From Bryobacterales bacterium (GTDB taxonomy: Bacteria; Acidobacteriota; Terriglobia; Bryobacterales; Bryobacteraceae), in contig PKYZ01000545.1 in assembly GCA_003132865.1 (NCBI GenBank), forward strand, positions 1,846-10,895: a DNA stretch of 9,050 bases, written 5' to 3'. Each line of letters begins with the position of its first letter. Within the stretch, counting starts at the first letter, position 1. A program made the position numbers and the translations under genes. Under the pieces are notes generated by a model. That model saw only the letters and a list, made by a program, of their open reading frames with translations. It searched no databases and was not told where the DNA came from. Of the stretch, positions 1 to 7,164 are shown one piece after another.

Positions 1-117
1 CTTACGCCTATGGCGGCTCTGGGCGGCTTGTTGCTGTCGTGGCTGATCTTCTATATCGGCGGCGAGATCCTGCTGGAAATCGCGGCGCGTGCGGAGCACA
101 CATGGCGCATCCGTTAG
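1..117 (+). CDS. C-terminal end of a membrane protein (partial, unidentified)
   Basis: The first reading frame is open from the left edge to a TAG at 115-117 and gives the last 38 residues of a protein that starts outside the window. The visible part is mostly one hydrophobic stretch (about residues 3-29, rich in Leu, Ala, Ile, Gly and Trp) followed by a short basic tail ending in WRIR, as expected for a last transmembrane helix with a cytosolic C-terminus. Its end overlaps the next gene's start by 16 nt, so it is probably the preceding gene of the same MoxR-type operon. Too little is visible to name the family. Confidence 0.6.
   Translation, partial: LTPMAALGGLLLSWLIFYIGGEILLEIAARAEHTWRIR
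93..96 (+). promoter_or_regulatory. Ribosome binding site (GGAG) setting the DUF4129 gene start
   Basis: GGAG lies 5 nt before the ATG at 102. The same frame is open further upstream to a GTG at 39, but that GTG has no purine-rich site before it, and the extra residues are Arg/Gly-rich and encoded inside the upstream gene. This supports the ATG at 102 as the start. Confidence 0.6.
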
Positions 118-1706
118 TGCGAGCCGGTGCCCTCGACCTGCTCGAAGAAGCGGTGCATACGCTGCGGGCCGCTCCGCTGGCCACCATCGTCGCTCACTGG
201 ATCGGCAGCGTGCCTTTTGTGCTGGGCCTGCTGGTCTTCTGGAATGACATGGCGCAGCCTCGCACGCCCGATGCGACTTGCGCGTTCGAGGCGTGCGCGC
301 TGGCATTGCTGCTCCTGTGGATGAACTGCTGGCGCGCGGTGTTCGCGGGGCGTCTCGATCGTCAGCTCGGCGGGCGGCCGGAGTTGCCGTGGACGCGCCG
401 GCGGCTCTGGCGGCTGGTATCGAGCCAGGCATTCTTCGGTGGGACCAAGCCGATGGCAATGGCGCTGGCGGTCGGCGTGGTCCTGCCGCTGCCGTGGATG
501 GCGGCATTTTACCGTAGTGCGGCGGCGCTCGCGGACCGCGAGGATACGGACCTGGCGCAGCTCATGACCAAGGCCCGCAAGCTGGCGGGCTTCGAACAAC
601 GGCAGGGCTGGGGCGTACTGCTTCTCCTGACCGTCTTGTATCTGATCCTGTTGCTGAATGTGCTGATCCTTCTCGCGGTGTTGCCGCAACTCCTGCGGAT
701 ACTCACCGGTTATGAGTCCGTTTTCAGCCGTGGCGCGACATACTACGTGAGCAATTCGTTATTCTGGCTGGCGGCGATGACGCTGGCCTGGATGGCGTTC
801 GATCCTTTCACGCAGGCGGTTTATTGCCTGCGCAGCTTTCAATTGGAATCGCGCGGGACTGGAGAAGATTTGCGCGCGGCGTTGCGCATGGTGGCGTCCG
901 CCGCTCTGATTGTGTTCATCGTGGCACAGGCGCTCCCGGCGCAAGTCACTCCCGCGAATCTCGACCAATCCATCCGCCGGACTTTGCAATCGCCCGAATA
1001 CGATTGGCGATTGGCACCCCCCGTCACCAAACGGGCTGGCAATGTTTCGTGGCTGGTCACCGTAACGGACCGTTTGGCGGATACCGTTCAGCAAGGGCTG
1101 CGCAGCATCGGTAATGCCATCGATCGGTTGGTGGATTGGCTGCGCGAAAAGCTCCCTAACGCTTCCGGAACGGACACCGCTTCGCCGCCCGGCTCGGCCT
1201 TGCACTGGAGCGTTTACGTGCTCATTGCCGCGCTGCTGGCCCTGACGGCACTCATCGTGTGGCGATTGCGGCGCGCCAAAACCATGCCTGCGCGCATGTT
1301 GACGGCAGGCGGCCTGGCTGTCAGCTTAGCCGTCGGCTTACAGGACGAGAATCTGCTGGCCGACCGGCTTCCGGAAGAAGAGTGGATCGCGCTGGCAGAG
1401 AGTTGCGCGCGCGAAGGCGATTACCGTGCCGCTCTGCGGGCCTTGTATCTCGCCAACCTGGCGTGGCTGGGGCGTCACGAACGGATCGCCATTCACCCGG
1501 GCAAAACGAATCGCGAGTATGAACTGGAGCTGCGGCGCAGGGCGCGGGAGTATCCGAATGCGCGCGCGCTGTTTGCGGTGAACGTCGCCAGCTTCGAGCG
1601 CGCCTGGTACGGCAAGCACAGCGTCACGGCGGAGGATACAGACGCGTTTCGGCAGCGTCTGCAGCAGATCAAAGCGGCTATGACGCCGGCGGAGATGGCG
1701 GCGTGA
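102..1706 (+). CDS. Multi-pass membrane protein with C-terminal DUF4129 domain
   Basis: This 534-residue protein has six or seven hydrophobic segments in its first 285 residues, then an extracytoplasmic-looking region (about 285-365), another transmembrane helix (about 366-387) and a soluble C-terminal domain. The last 100 residues (about 423-520) match the DUF4129 pattern: an acidic start (LPEEEW), a GDYRAALRALYLA helix, the TNREYELELRRR motif, and a late FERAWYG motif. In the N-terminal part, the segment DPFTQAVYCLRSFQLESRG followed by GEDL is typical of operon-linked DUF4129 proteins. DUF4129 often sits at the end of transglutaminase-like membrane proteins; no transglutaminase core is visible here. 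The gene overlaps its upstream neighbour by 16 nt and the next gene by GTGA. The family's biochemical role is not established. It is probably a membrane partner of the MoxR/DUF58 pair (inference). Confidence 0.85.
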   Translation: MAHPLVRAGALDLLEEAVHTLRAAPLATIVAHWIGSVPFVLGLLVFWNDMAQPRTPDATCAFEACALALLLLWMNCWRAVFAGRLDRQLGGRPELPWTRRRLWRLVSSQAFFGGTKPMAMALAVGVVLPLPWMAAFYRSAAALADREDTDLAQLMTKARKLAGFEQRQGWGVLLLLTVLYLILLLNVLILLAVLPQLLRILTGYESVFSRGATYYVSNSLFWLAAMTLAWMAFDPFTQAVYCLRSFQLESRGTGEDLRAALRMVASAALIVFIVAQALPAQVTPANLDQSIRRTLQSPEYDWRLAPPVTKRAGNVSWLVTVTDRLADTVQQGLRSIGNAIDRLVDWLREKLPNASGTDTASPPGSALHWSVYVLIAALLALTALIVWRLRRAKTMPARMLTAGGLAVSLAVGLQDENLLADRLPEEEWIALAESCAREGDYRAALRALYLANLAWLGRHERIAIHPGKTNREYELELRRRAREYPNARALFAVNVASFERAWYGKHSVTAEDTDAFRQRLQQIKAAMTPAEMAA

Positions 1707-2737
1707 AGAGGCCCGGCACTGTCGCGCTGCTGGGCTTGCTGGCCGTGGCCTTTGCCTGCGGCGTTCTGTATCTCTTTAACCGGCGGTTTTCGGGCGGCGA
1801 TGCTTATCCCGCGTACTCGACACTGCGCAGCGACCCGGCCGGGGCCAAGGTGATTTTCGAAAGCCTGAGCCGGTTGCCCGGCGTGACTGTGGTGCGCAGC
1901 TACCAGCCTTTGGACCGCGTGCCGGATCGCAACAGCACCGTCTTGCTGTTGGGGCTGGAGCCGTACAGCTTCGCCATGCAGCCAAATTCCGAGACGCGCG
2001 CTTTAGAAGACTTCGCGCAACGCGGCAATCGACTGGTCTTTGGGATGGCGGCAGCGGCAGGACGGGAGCCGCCGCGGCCAGCACCCCTCGAAAAGCTGTG
2101 GGGCGTTCGTTTCGGCCTCGATTTCGATAAGGAAGGCCACGGCAATTTGTATTTCGCCGAAGCGCAGAACTGGGAAGTCATCGAACAGAACGGGACGCGG
2201 CCGGTGGTCATCGAGAGAGCCTTCGGAAAAGGGAACGTCGTGCTGGTGGCGGATGGCCGGCTGTTCGGCAATGAATCCGTGGCCGATGCGCCGCAAACAG
2301 CGGTGCTGGCGCGCGTCATAGGCAGTCGCACGCGTATCGTATTCGACGAGTCGCACTTCGGGATCGTCGAGAGCGGCAGCGTGGTCGCACTGGCGCGCCG
2401 ATTCCGGTTGCATGGCTTGGCCCTCGGCCTGGCGATCGTCGCGATACTGTTCATTTGGAAGAATGCGTCCAGCTTTCCGCCCGTGGCCAGTGCGCCGCGG
2501 GAGGAGAAAGTCTTCGGCCGCACGTCCGTGGCCGGTCTGGTCACGCTGTTGCGGAGGCACGTTGCACCGGACCGGCTCGCCGCCGCGTGCTGGCAGGAGT
2601 GGCTGAAGAGCCACGCGCGCGACATGGCGCCTGCACGCCGCGCGCAGGCGGAAGCTGCGCTGCGCAACCAAGCCGGCCGTCCCACCGAGGCGCTACGCGA
2701 AATCCAGACGATTGTGCGCGCGAAAGGAGCAATTTGA
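1703..2737 (+). CDS. DUF4350-like membrane-anchored protein
   Basis: This 344-residue protein has an N-terminal signal anchor (about residues 7-25), an extracytoplasmic domain, a second transmembrane helix (about 236-253) and a roughly 90-residue cytosolic tail. The segment after the first helix (PAYSTLRSDPAGAKVIFESL, then a short Leu/Pro turn and VTVVRSYQPL) is the DUF4350 signature. From memory that family belongs to a glutamine-amidotransferase-like fold group; I see no catalytic Cys, so a binding or structural role is more likely (inference). A later motif, FDESHFGI (about 214-221), comes shortly before the second helix. The GTG start shares GTGA with the previous stop and has GGAG 8 nt upstream (1691-1694). 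DUF4350 genes commonly sit beside moxR/DUF58/DUF4129 genes, as here. Its job in that complex is unknown. Confidence 0.8.
   Translation: MKRPGTVALLGLLAVAFACGVLYLFNRRFSGGDAYPAYSTLRSDPAGAKVIFESLSRLPGVTVVRSYQPLDRVPDRNSTVLLLGLEPYSFAMQPNSETRALEDFAQRGNRLVFGMAAAAGREPPRPAPLEKLWGVRFGLDFDKEGHGNLYFAEAQNWEVIEQNGTRPVVIERAFGKGNVVLVADGRLFGNESVADAPQTAVLARVIGSRTRIVFDESHFGIVESGSVVALARRFRLHGLALGLAIVAILFIWKNASSFPPVASAPREEKVFGRTSVAGLVTLLRRHVAPDRLAAACWQEWLKSHARDMAPARRAQAEAALRNQAGRPTEALREIQTIVRAKGAI
2725..2729 (+). promoter_or_regulatory. Ribosome binding site (AGGAG) supporting a TTG start for the MoxR gene
   Basis: AGGAG, preceded by two A residues, lies 4 nt before a TTG at 2734. The frame has no ATG near the expected N-terminus, and extending further upstream would run deep into the DUF4350 gene in another frame. 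The TTG start gives the normal MoxR length of about 320 residues. Confidence 0.65.
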
Positions 2738-3693
2738 ATCTAGATCAATTTCAAGCGGCCATCGAACGGGTCACCAGCGAGATCGGCAAGGTGATCATCG
2801 GCCAGCAGGATGCCATCCGCCAGTCGCTGGTGGTGATCCTCACGAACCAGCACGCGTTGATCGAAGGCGTGCCGGGCCTTGCCAAAACCCTGCTCGCGCG
2901 CACGCTGGCGCGCGTGCTGGGATGCGAGTTCAACCGCATTCAGTTTACGCCCGACCTGATGCCGGCGGACATCACGGGCACCAACGTCTTCAACCTGCAG
3001 CGCAACGAATTTTCGCTGATCAAAGGGCCGGTCTTCACCGCGTTCCTGCTGGCGGACGAGATCAATCGCGCGCCGGCGAAGACCCAGTCCGCGCTACTGC
3101 AAGCGATGCAGGAGCGCACCGTGACGATCGATCGCGAGACGCATTCGCTATCGCCGAACTTCACCGTTTTCGCCACCCAGAATCCCATCGAATCGGAAGG
3201 CACGTATCCATTGCCGGAGGCGCAGAAGGACCGCTTCATGCTGAAGATTCCGATGACCTGGCCGCAGCGGGAAGAGGAGTTGGACCTGGCTCGCCGCAGT
3301 CTGGATGAGCATGCGCCGGAGGCGGTGCTGTTGCGCGGCGAAGTTCACCAGTGCCTGTCCCACACCGAGCTGGCCGACCTGCGCGGCGCACTGCAACTCG
3401 TCGCGGTAAGCGATCAGCTTGTGGAGTACGTGGTGGAAGCGGTGCGGCGCACACGCACCGACGACAGCGTTCTGGTGGGTGCCGGGCCGCGCGCGACGCA
3501 AGCGCTGCTGGCGGGCAGCCGCGCGTGGGCCGCCCTTTCCGGGCGCGATTTCGTCAGCCCCGACGATGTGCGCGCTATGGCATCGCCAGCCCTCGAGCAC
3601 CGTTTGCTGTTGCGGCCCGAATCGGAACTGGAGGGCGTGCGCACGGGTGAAGTTTTGGATCGTATTCTGCACGAGGTGCCAGTGCCGCGATGA
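2734..3693 (+). CDS. MoxR-family AAA+ ATPase
   Basis: This 319-residue cytosolic AAA+ ATPase of the MoxR family is of normal family length. The MoxR-type Walker A (GVPGLAKT, residues 45-52) is followed by the FTPDLMPADITG motif (71-82), Walker B with LLADEINRAP (D108/E109), sensor 1 (ATQNP, N150), the EGTYPLPEAQKDRF segment with the presumed arginine finger R167 (155-168), and a sensor 2-like GAGPRA (249-254) where most relatives have GASPRA. The C-terminal helical lid follows. MoxR ATPases act as chaperone-like oligomers that, with a vWA-domain partner, mature or activate protein complexes; the DUF58 gene next door fits that partner. The start is a TTG in a TTGA overlap with the DUF4350 stop. 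A longer open frame runs upstream to 2455 but is encoded inside DUF4350 and is rejected as the start. Family assignment is very secure; the substrate is unknown. Confidence 0.95.
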   Translation: MNLDQFQAAIERVTSEIGKVIIGQQDAIRQSLVVILTNQHALIEGVPGLAKTLLARTLARVLGCEFNRIQFTPDLMPADITGTNVFNLQRNEFSLIKGPVFTAFLLADEINRAPAKTQSALLQAMQERTVTIDRETHSLSPNFTVFATQNPIESEGTYPLPEAQKDRFMLKIPMTWPQREEELDLARRSLDEHAPEAVLLRGEVHQCLSHTELADLRGALQLVAVSDQLVEYVVEAVRRTRTDDSVLVGAGPRATQALLAGSRAWAALSGRDFVSPDDVRAMASPALEHRLLLRPESELEGVRTGEVLDRILHEVPVPR

Positions 3694-4988
3694 TCGTCCC
3701 GGGTTCCCGTATCCTGCTCGCCGCCGCGCTGGTCGTTTTACCCGCGGCCACCCTGGCCGGCATCATGCCCGGACTGGCGCTGCCCTGTGCGGGAATTCTG
3801 GCCGTCTGCTTCGCGGCGAGTGTGGTGGATGCGCTGCTAAGCCGGCAGCGCGTGGCGGCGCTCGGCGCGCACGCGCCCGAAATGGTCCGACTCACCAAAG
3901 ACGTCCGAGCGGATGTGACCATCGCGCTGGAGAACGGTTCCGCGCGAGCGCTTTCGGTGCGGGCCGGGTTGGTGATGCCGGAAGGCGTCGCATCCGAGCG
4001 GCTCACGGAAAGCGTCACTTTACAACCCGGCCGATCCGCGCTGGCCTGGCCGTGTACGGGCACCACGCGCGGCGATCATGCGTTGCGCGATCTGCACGTG
4101 GAAACTCCCTCGCCGCTGGGACTGTGGCTGGCGCGTGCGCGCGTGCCGGTGGAGTGCAACTTGCGCGTCTATCCGAACCTGCGCGACCGCGCCACGGCGG
4201 CGCTGTTCCTGCGCGCGCCGAATGCCGGCATGCGCGTCCACCGCCAGGTCGGCAAGGGCCGGGAGTTCGAGAGACTGCGCGAGTACATACCGGGCGATAG
4301 CTATGAAGATGTCCACTGGAAGGCAACGGCTCACCGGCGCACTCCTGTGGTGAAGCTCTATCAGGTGGAACACGCGCAGGAAGTCTACGTGGTGGTGGAT
4401 GCTTCCCGCCTGTCGGCGCGCGAACAGATTCTGGAAAGCTATGTGACAGCCGGGCTGCACTTGGCGCTGGCCGCCGAGCGCCAGGGCGACCGCTTCGGCC
4501 TGATCACCTTCAGCGACCGGCCTCACCGCATGGTTCGGGCGCGCAGCGGCATGGATCATTTCCGTTTGTGCCGCGAGACCATCTACAACTTGCACGCGCG
4601 CCGCGTGAGCCCCGATTTTCGCGAGTTGTTCACCAGTTTGCAGCTCAATCTGCGCCGCCGCTCGCTGCTGATTTTCTTCACTTCGCTGGACGATCCGCTG
4701 CTGGCCGAGACCTTCGCACGCGAGGTATCGCTGGTGGCGCGCCGGCACCTGGTGTTGGTAAACGTGATGCGCACCGCTGGGTCGCAGCCGCTTTTCGAAG
4801 ACAATGCCCCGGCCGATGTGGAGTCGGCGTATCAGGCTTTGGCCGGGCAGATGCGCTGGAATAAGATGCACGAGTTGCAGATCGCGCTGCGTAATCGCGG
4901 CGTGCGCTTGTCTGTGGTCGATCCGCAAAACATCAAGGCGCAAGCCACCGCGGCGTATCTGGAGATCAAACGGAGGCAGTTGCTGTGA
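3690..4988 (+). CDS. DUF58 protein with vWA-like domain, MoxR partner
   Basis: This 432-residue protein has two N-terminal hydrophobic segments (about residues 7-50), a beta-rich middle region, and the DUF58 core beginning with GREFERLREYIPGDSYEDVH and then WKATA (about 190-214). A vWA-like fold follows (VYVVVDASRLS, D237). The metal site is incomplete: a classical MIDAS is DxSxS, but here the fifth position is Leu. A later strand ends in FFTSLDD, at the usual place of the second acidic loop. DUF58 proteins are the standard operon companions of MoxR ATPases and probably dock on them from the membrane (known association; exact role inferred). The ATG shares ATGA with the moxR stop, with GAGGTG about 11 nt upstream (3673-3678). 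The next gene overlaps by GTGA. Confidence 0.92.
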   Translation: MIVPGSRILLAAALVVLPAATLAGIMPGLALPCAGILAVCFAASVVDALLSRQRVAALGAHAPEMVRLTKDVRADVTIALENGSARALSVRAGLVMPEGVASERLTESVTLQPGRSALAWPCTGTTRGDHALRDLHVETPSPLGLWLARARVPVECNLRVYPNLRDRATAALFLRAPNAGMRVHRQVGKGREFERLREYIPGDSYEDVHWKATAHRRTPVVKLYQVEHAQEVYVVVDASRLSAREQILESYVTAGLHLALAAERQGDRFGLITFSDRPHRMVRARSGMDHFRLCRETIYNLHARRVSPDFRELFTSLQLNLRRRSLLIFFTSLDDPLLAETFAREVSLVARRHLVLVNVMRTAGSQPLFEDNAPADVESAYQALAGQMRWNKMHELQIALRNRGVRLSVVDPQNIKAQATAAYLEIKRRQLL

Positions 4989-5977
4989 TCCTCGACCTGC
5001 CGCGATTCGTCTCGACCGAGCGGGTCTACTGGAACGAACTGCAGGCCCTGCTCGACCGGTTGCGTCTGGAGCCGAATTGGCGCATGTCGATTCCGGAGAT
5101 CGAGCGGCTGCACTACCTGTACGAACGCTGCTCGGCGGACCTGGTGCGCCTGGATACCTTTGCCACCGAGCCGCAGTTGCGCGCGTACGTGGAATCGCTG
5201 GTTTCGTGCGCCTATGCGGAGATCCACGAGACGCGCGCGCGGGCCGGGAAGATTCGCTGGGGCGCGTTCATTGCCGCCTTTCCGCGCGCCTTCCGCAGGC
5301 ATCTGGGCGCGTTCCGACTGGCCGTGGGCTTGACGCTCGCGGGCTGCGCTTTCGGCTGGTTTGCCATTCGCGCCGATCCCGACGCAAAGGCCGTGCTCAT
5401 GCCTTTTCCTGGACTGATGGGATCGCCCGCAAAACGCGTGGCCCAAGAGGAAAGCGCCGAGAGCAGGAAGACCGACCGCCTGCACGGCCACAAGGCTTCG
5501 TTCTCGGCGCAGTTGATGACTCACAATATTCAGGTCACGGTGACGGCGCTGGCCGCCGGTGTGACCTGGGGCGTAGGCACAATCATCCTGCTGTTCTACA
5601 ACGGCGTGGTCCTGGGGGCGGTGGCGGCCGACTACGTGGGCGCGGGTTACGGGCAGTTCCTGGCGGGATGGCTGTTGCCCCACGGCGCCATCGAGATCCC
5701 CGCGATTCTGCTGGGCGGACAAGCCGGGCTGGTGTTGGCCAGCGCGCTCATCGGCTGGGGTGAGCGGGCTACCCGCGCGGAAAGGTTGCGCGCCGTGGCG
5801 CACGATTTGCTGGCCATCGCGCTGGGCGCGGCGGTCCTGCTGGTGTGGGCCGGCATCGTGGAGGCGTTCGTATCGCAGTATCATCAGCCGGTGCTGCCTT
5901 ACAGTTTGAAGATCGTGTTCGGAGTTTTGGAAATGGCGGCGTTGTCCATCTTCCTTTCCAGAGTAGGCCGCACTTGA
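4985..5977 (+). CDS. SpoIIM-family (stage II sporulation protein M-like) membrane protein
   Basis: This 330-residue protein begins with a soluble helical region (about residues 1-105) starting LPRFVSTERVYWNEL, which is typical of the non-sporulation SpoIIM relatives. One transmembrane helix follows at about 110-127, then a polar loop, then the SpoIIM core from about 175 (MTHNIQVTVTALAAGVTWG), which continues through the glycine-rich LFYNGVVLGAVAADYVGAGY, the LPHGAIEIPAILLGGQAG motif and two further hydrophobic helices. In Bacillus, SpoIIM belongs to the forespore-engulfment DMP complex. Here no sporulation gene is nearby, and the pairing with RDD and MoxR/DUF58 genes points to a general membrane role, possibly as a scaffold or transport component (inference). 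The start is GTG in a GTGA overlap, with GGAGG 8 nt upstream (4972-4976). Confidence 0.9.
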   Translation: MILDLPRFVSTERVYWNELQALLDRLRLEPNWRMSIPEIERLHYLYERCSADLVRLDTFATEPQLRAYVESLVSCAYAEIHETRARAGKIRWGAFIAAFPRAFRRHLGAFRLAVGLTLAGCAFGWFAIRADPDAKAVLMPFPGLMGSPAKRVAQEESAESRKTDRLHGHKASFSAQLMTHNIQVTVTALAAGVTWGVGTIILLFYNGVVLGAVAADYVGAGYGQFLAGWLLPHGAIEIPAILLGGQAGLVLASALIGWGERATRAERLRAVAHDLLAIALGAAVLLVWAGIVEAFVSQYHQPVLPYSLKIVFGVLEMAALSIFLSRVGRT

Positions 5978-6735
5978 CTCCCGCCCGTGCGTCGGCCCTG
6001 CGCATCGAAACGCCCGAAGGCGTGGTGTTCTCGCTGCGGCTGGCGTCGCCGGTCTTGCGCGCGCTGGCCTGGGGTGTGGACGCCTTGGTGCTGGCGGCCG
6101 CTGCGACGGTGATCGAGAAGGGCGCCCGCGTGTTCGCGATGCTCGGCACGGACTGGGCCACTGCGCTGACGGTGTTCCTTTACTTCGCGGCCTCCATGGC
6201 GTATGCCATGATTTTCGAGTGGTACTGGCGCGGGCAAACCTTGGGCAAGCGCATGCTGGGTTTGCGAGTGGTGGATGCGCAAGGCCTGCGATTGCGTCCC
6301 TCCCAAGTGGTGCTGCGCAATCTTCTGCGCGCTATCGACTTTTTGCCAGGGGCTTACCTGGTGGGAGTGACTACCTGTTTGGTGAGCCGCAAGGGCCAGC
6401 GCCTGGGAGACCTGGCGGCCAACACGGTGGTGCTCCGCGAAGCCAAGCTGCTGGAACCCGATGTGGAACAGATTGCGCCGGTCAAATACAATTCCCTGTT
6501 GGCCTTCCCGCACCTGGCCGCGCGCCTGCGCAGCCGCGTAGATCCGGAAGCGGTGCGCATCGCGGTGACTGCGCTGGCCATGCGCGACGGTTACGAGCCG
6601 CCCGCGCGCGTGGAGTTGTTCGGCGAGTTGGCCGGATACTTTCGGGCGCTGGTGGGCTTTCCGGAAGAGGCGGTGGAAGGGTTGACGGACGAGCAATATG
6701 TGCGGAGCGCGGTGCGGGCGATTTATGGGAGGTGA
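5974..6735 (+). CDS. RDD-family membrane protein with C-terminal extension
   Basis: This 253-residue protein carries an RDD domain at about residues 23-155. The first helix has the defining Arg and Asp (R29, D36, in SPVLRALAWGVDALV), then a second hydrophobic segment, the loop GQTLGKRMLGLRVVD (87-101), the third-helix motif RNLLRAIDFLP with D122 (115-125), and the RKGQRLGDLAANTVV end (139-153). A soluble tail of about 98 residues follows, rich in Arg and Ala and with no transmembrane helix; such tails are common in RDD proteins from MoxR/SpoIIM operons. RDD domains are thought to act in membrane transport or as membrane partners; the substrate is unknown. The TTG start shares TTGA with the spoIIM stop. 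Only a weak GAGTAGG (5961-5967) precedes it, so translation may depend on coupling. An upstream extension of the frame to 5845 lies inside spoIIM and is not believed. Confidence 0.9.
   Translation: MTPARASALRIETPEGVVFSLRLASPVLRALAWGVDALVLAAAATVIEKGARVFAMLGTDWATALTVFLYFAASMAYAMIFEWYWRGQTLGKRMLGLRVVDAQGLRLRPSQVVLRNLLRAIDFLPGAYLVGVTTCLVSRKGQRLGDLAANTVVLREAKLLEPDVEQIAPVKYNSLLAFPHLAARLRSRVDPEAVRIAVTALAMRDGYEPPARVELFGELAGYFRALVGFPEEAVEGLTDEQYVRSAVRAIYGR
6727..6732 (+). promoter_or_regulatory. Ribosome binding site (GGGAGG) of the PIN toxin
   Basis: GGGAGG lies 9 nt before the ATG at 6742. It falls within the last codons of the RDD gene, just before its TGA (6733-6735), so ribosomes finishing RDD end almost on top of it. 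Confidence 0.6.
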
Positions 6736-6741
6736 CGGGCC

Positions 6742-7164
6742 ATGTATCAGGTAGTGATCGACACCAATGTGCTTGTCGCCGCGCTGCTGTCCAATCTCGG
6801 GGCGTCCCACCGTCTGTTGCGGCTGCTGGGCGACCATCGATGGCGGATCAACCTTTCGGTGCCCCTGGTTCTCGAGTATGAACAGACACTCGAGCGTGTC
6901 TGCACGGGTGGATCTCTGAGCGGTAGCGACATCAATGACGTGTTACGCTTCCTTTGCGCCAATGCGAATTTGCGTCTCATCTTCTTTCTTTGGCGGCCCC
7001 TTCTACCCGACCCAAAGGACGACTTCGTCCTGGAATTGGGCGTGGAAAGCCGGGCCGATTTTCTGGTTACGTTCAACACCAGGGATTTCGTGGGTGCCGA
7101 GCGCTTCGGCGTTCGAGTAATCTCGCCGCGGGAATTCCTTGCGATAATAGGAGAGGCACCATGA
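6742..7164 (+). CDS. PIN-domain toxin (COG1569-type putative TA ribonuclease)
   Basis: This is a 140-residue single PIN domain. It opens with the strand VVIDTNVLVAALL, giving the first metal-binding acid D7. The second conserved acid is E45 (PLVLEYE). The LPDPKDDFVLELGVES motif supplies D93/D94, and the FLVTFNTRDF motif supplies D115. This order and spacing match the family called 'putative toxin-antitoxin system toxin component, PIN family'. PIN toxins are Mg-dependent ribonucleases that act in the cytoplasm. All expected acidic residues are present, so the protein is probably active. It starts 6 nt after the RDD stop and overlaps the small downstream gene by ATGA, giving a toxin-first order. 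No convincing promoter was seen before it. The RNA target cannot be read from the sequence. Confidence 0.9.
   Translation: MYQVVIDTNVLVAALLSNLGASHRLLRLLGDHRWRINLSVPLVLEYEQTLERVCTGGSLSGSDINDVLRFLCANANLRLIFFLWRPLLPDPKDDFVLELGVESRADFLVTFNTRDFVGAERFGVRVISPREFLAIIGEAP
7149..7153 (+). promoter_or_regulatory. Ribosome binding site (AGGAG) of the small antitoxin
   Basis: AGGAG lies 7 nt before the ATG at 7161, inside the end of the PIN gene. It supports the short 74-residue product over the longer in-frame opening that begins inside the PIN gene at 6954. Confidence 0.6.

Noticed and set aside
2455..2733. N-terminal extension of the MoxR protein by about 93 residues
   Set aside because: The extension lies within the DUF4350 gene in another frame and has no homology to MoxR N-termini. 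The TTG at 2734 has a good ribosome site and gives normal family length.
3419..4300. Plus-strand open frame (about 293 residues) across the moxR/DUF58 junction
   Set aside because: It is a frame-shifted shadow rich in Arg, Gly and Ala. The MoxR and DUF58 frames carry all conserved motifs over the same bases.
4832..5884. Long minus-strand open frame (about 350 residues) opposite DUF58 and spoIIM
   Set aside because: Its translation is rich in Arg, Gln, His and Ala with no recognisable motif. It lies fully antisense to two strongly recognisable genes. Such frames are expected on the opposite strand in GC-rich DNA.
4985..5977. SpoIIM as evidence that the organism forms endospores
   Set aside because: SpoIIM-family proteins are widespread in non-sporulating bacteria beside RDD and MoxR genes. 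No other sporulation gene is visible here.
6682..6728. TTGACG hexamer in the RDD gene as a -35 element for the PIN toxin
   Set aside because: At 15-19 nt spacing there is no acceptable -10 hexamer. The nearest AT-rich candidates are too close or too far.
5899..6837. Long minus-strand open frames (also 4020-4943) opposite RDD and DUF58
   Set aside because: They show low-complexity Arg/His/Gln-rich translations, no plausible ribosome site and no family resemblance, and they run antisense to confident genes.
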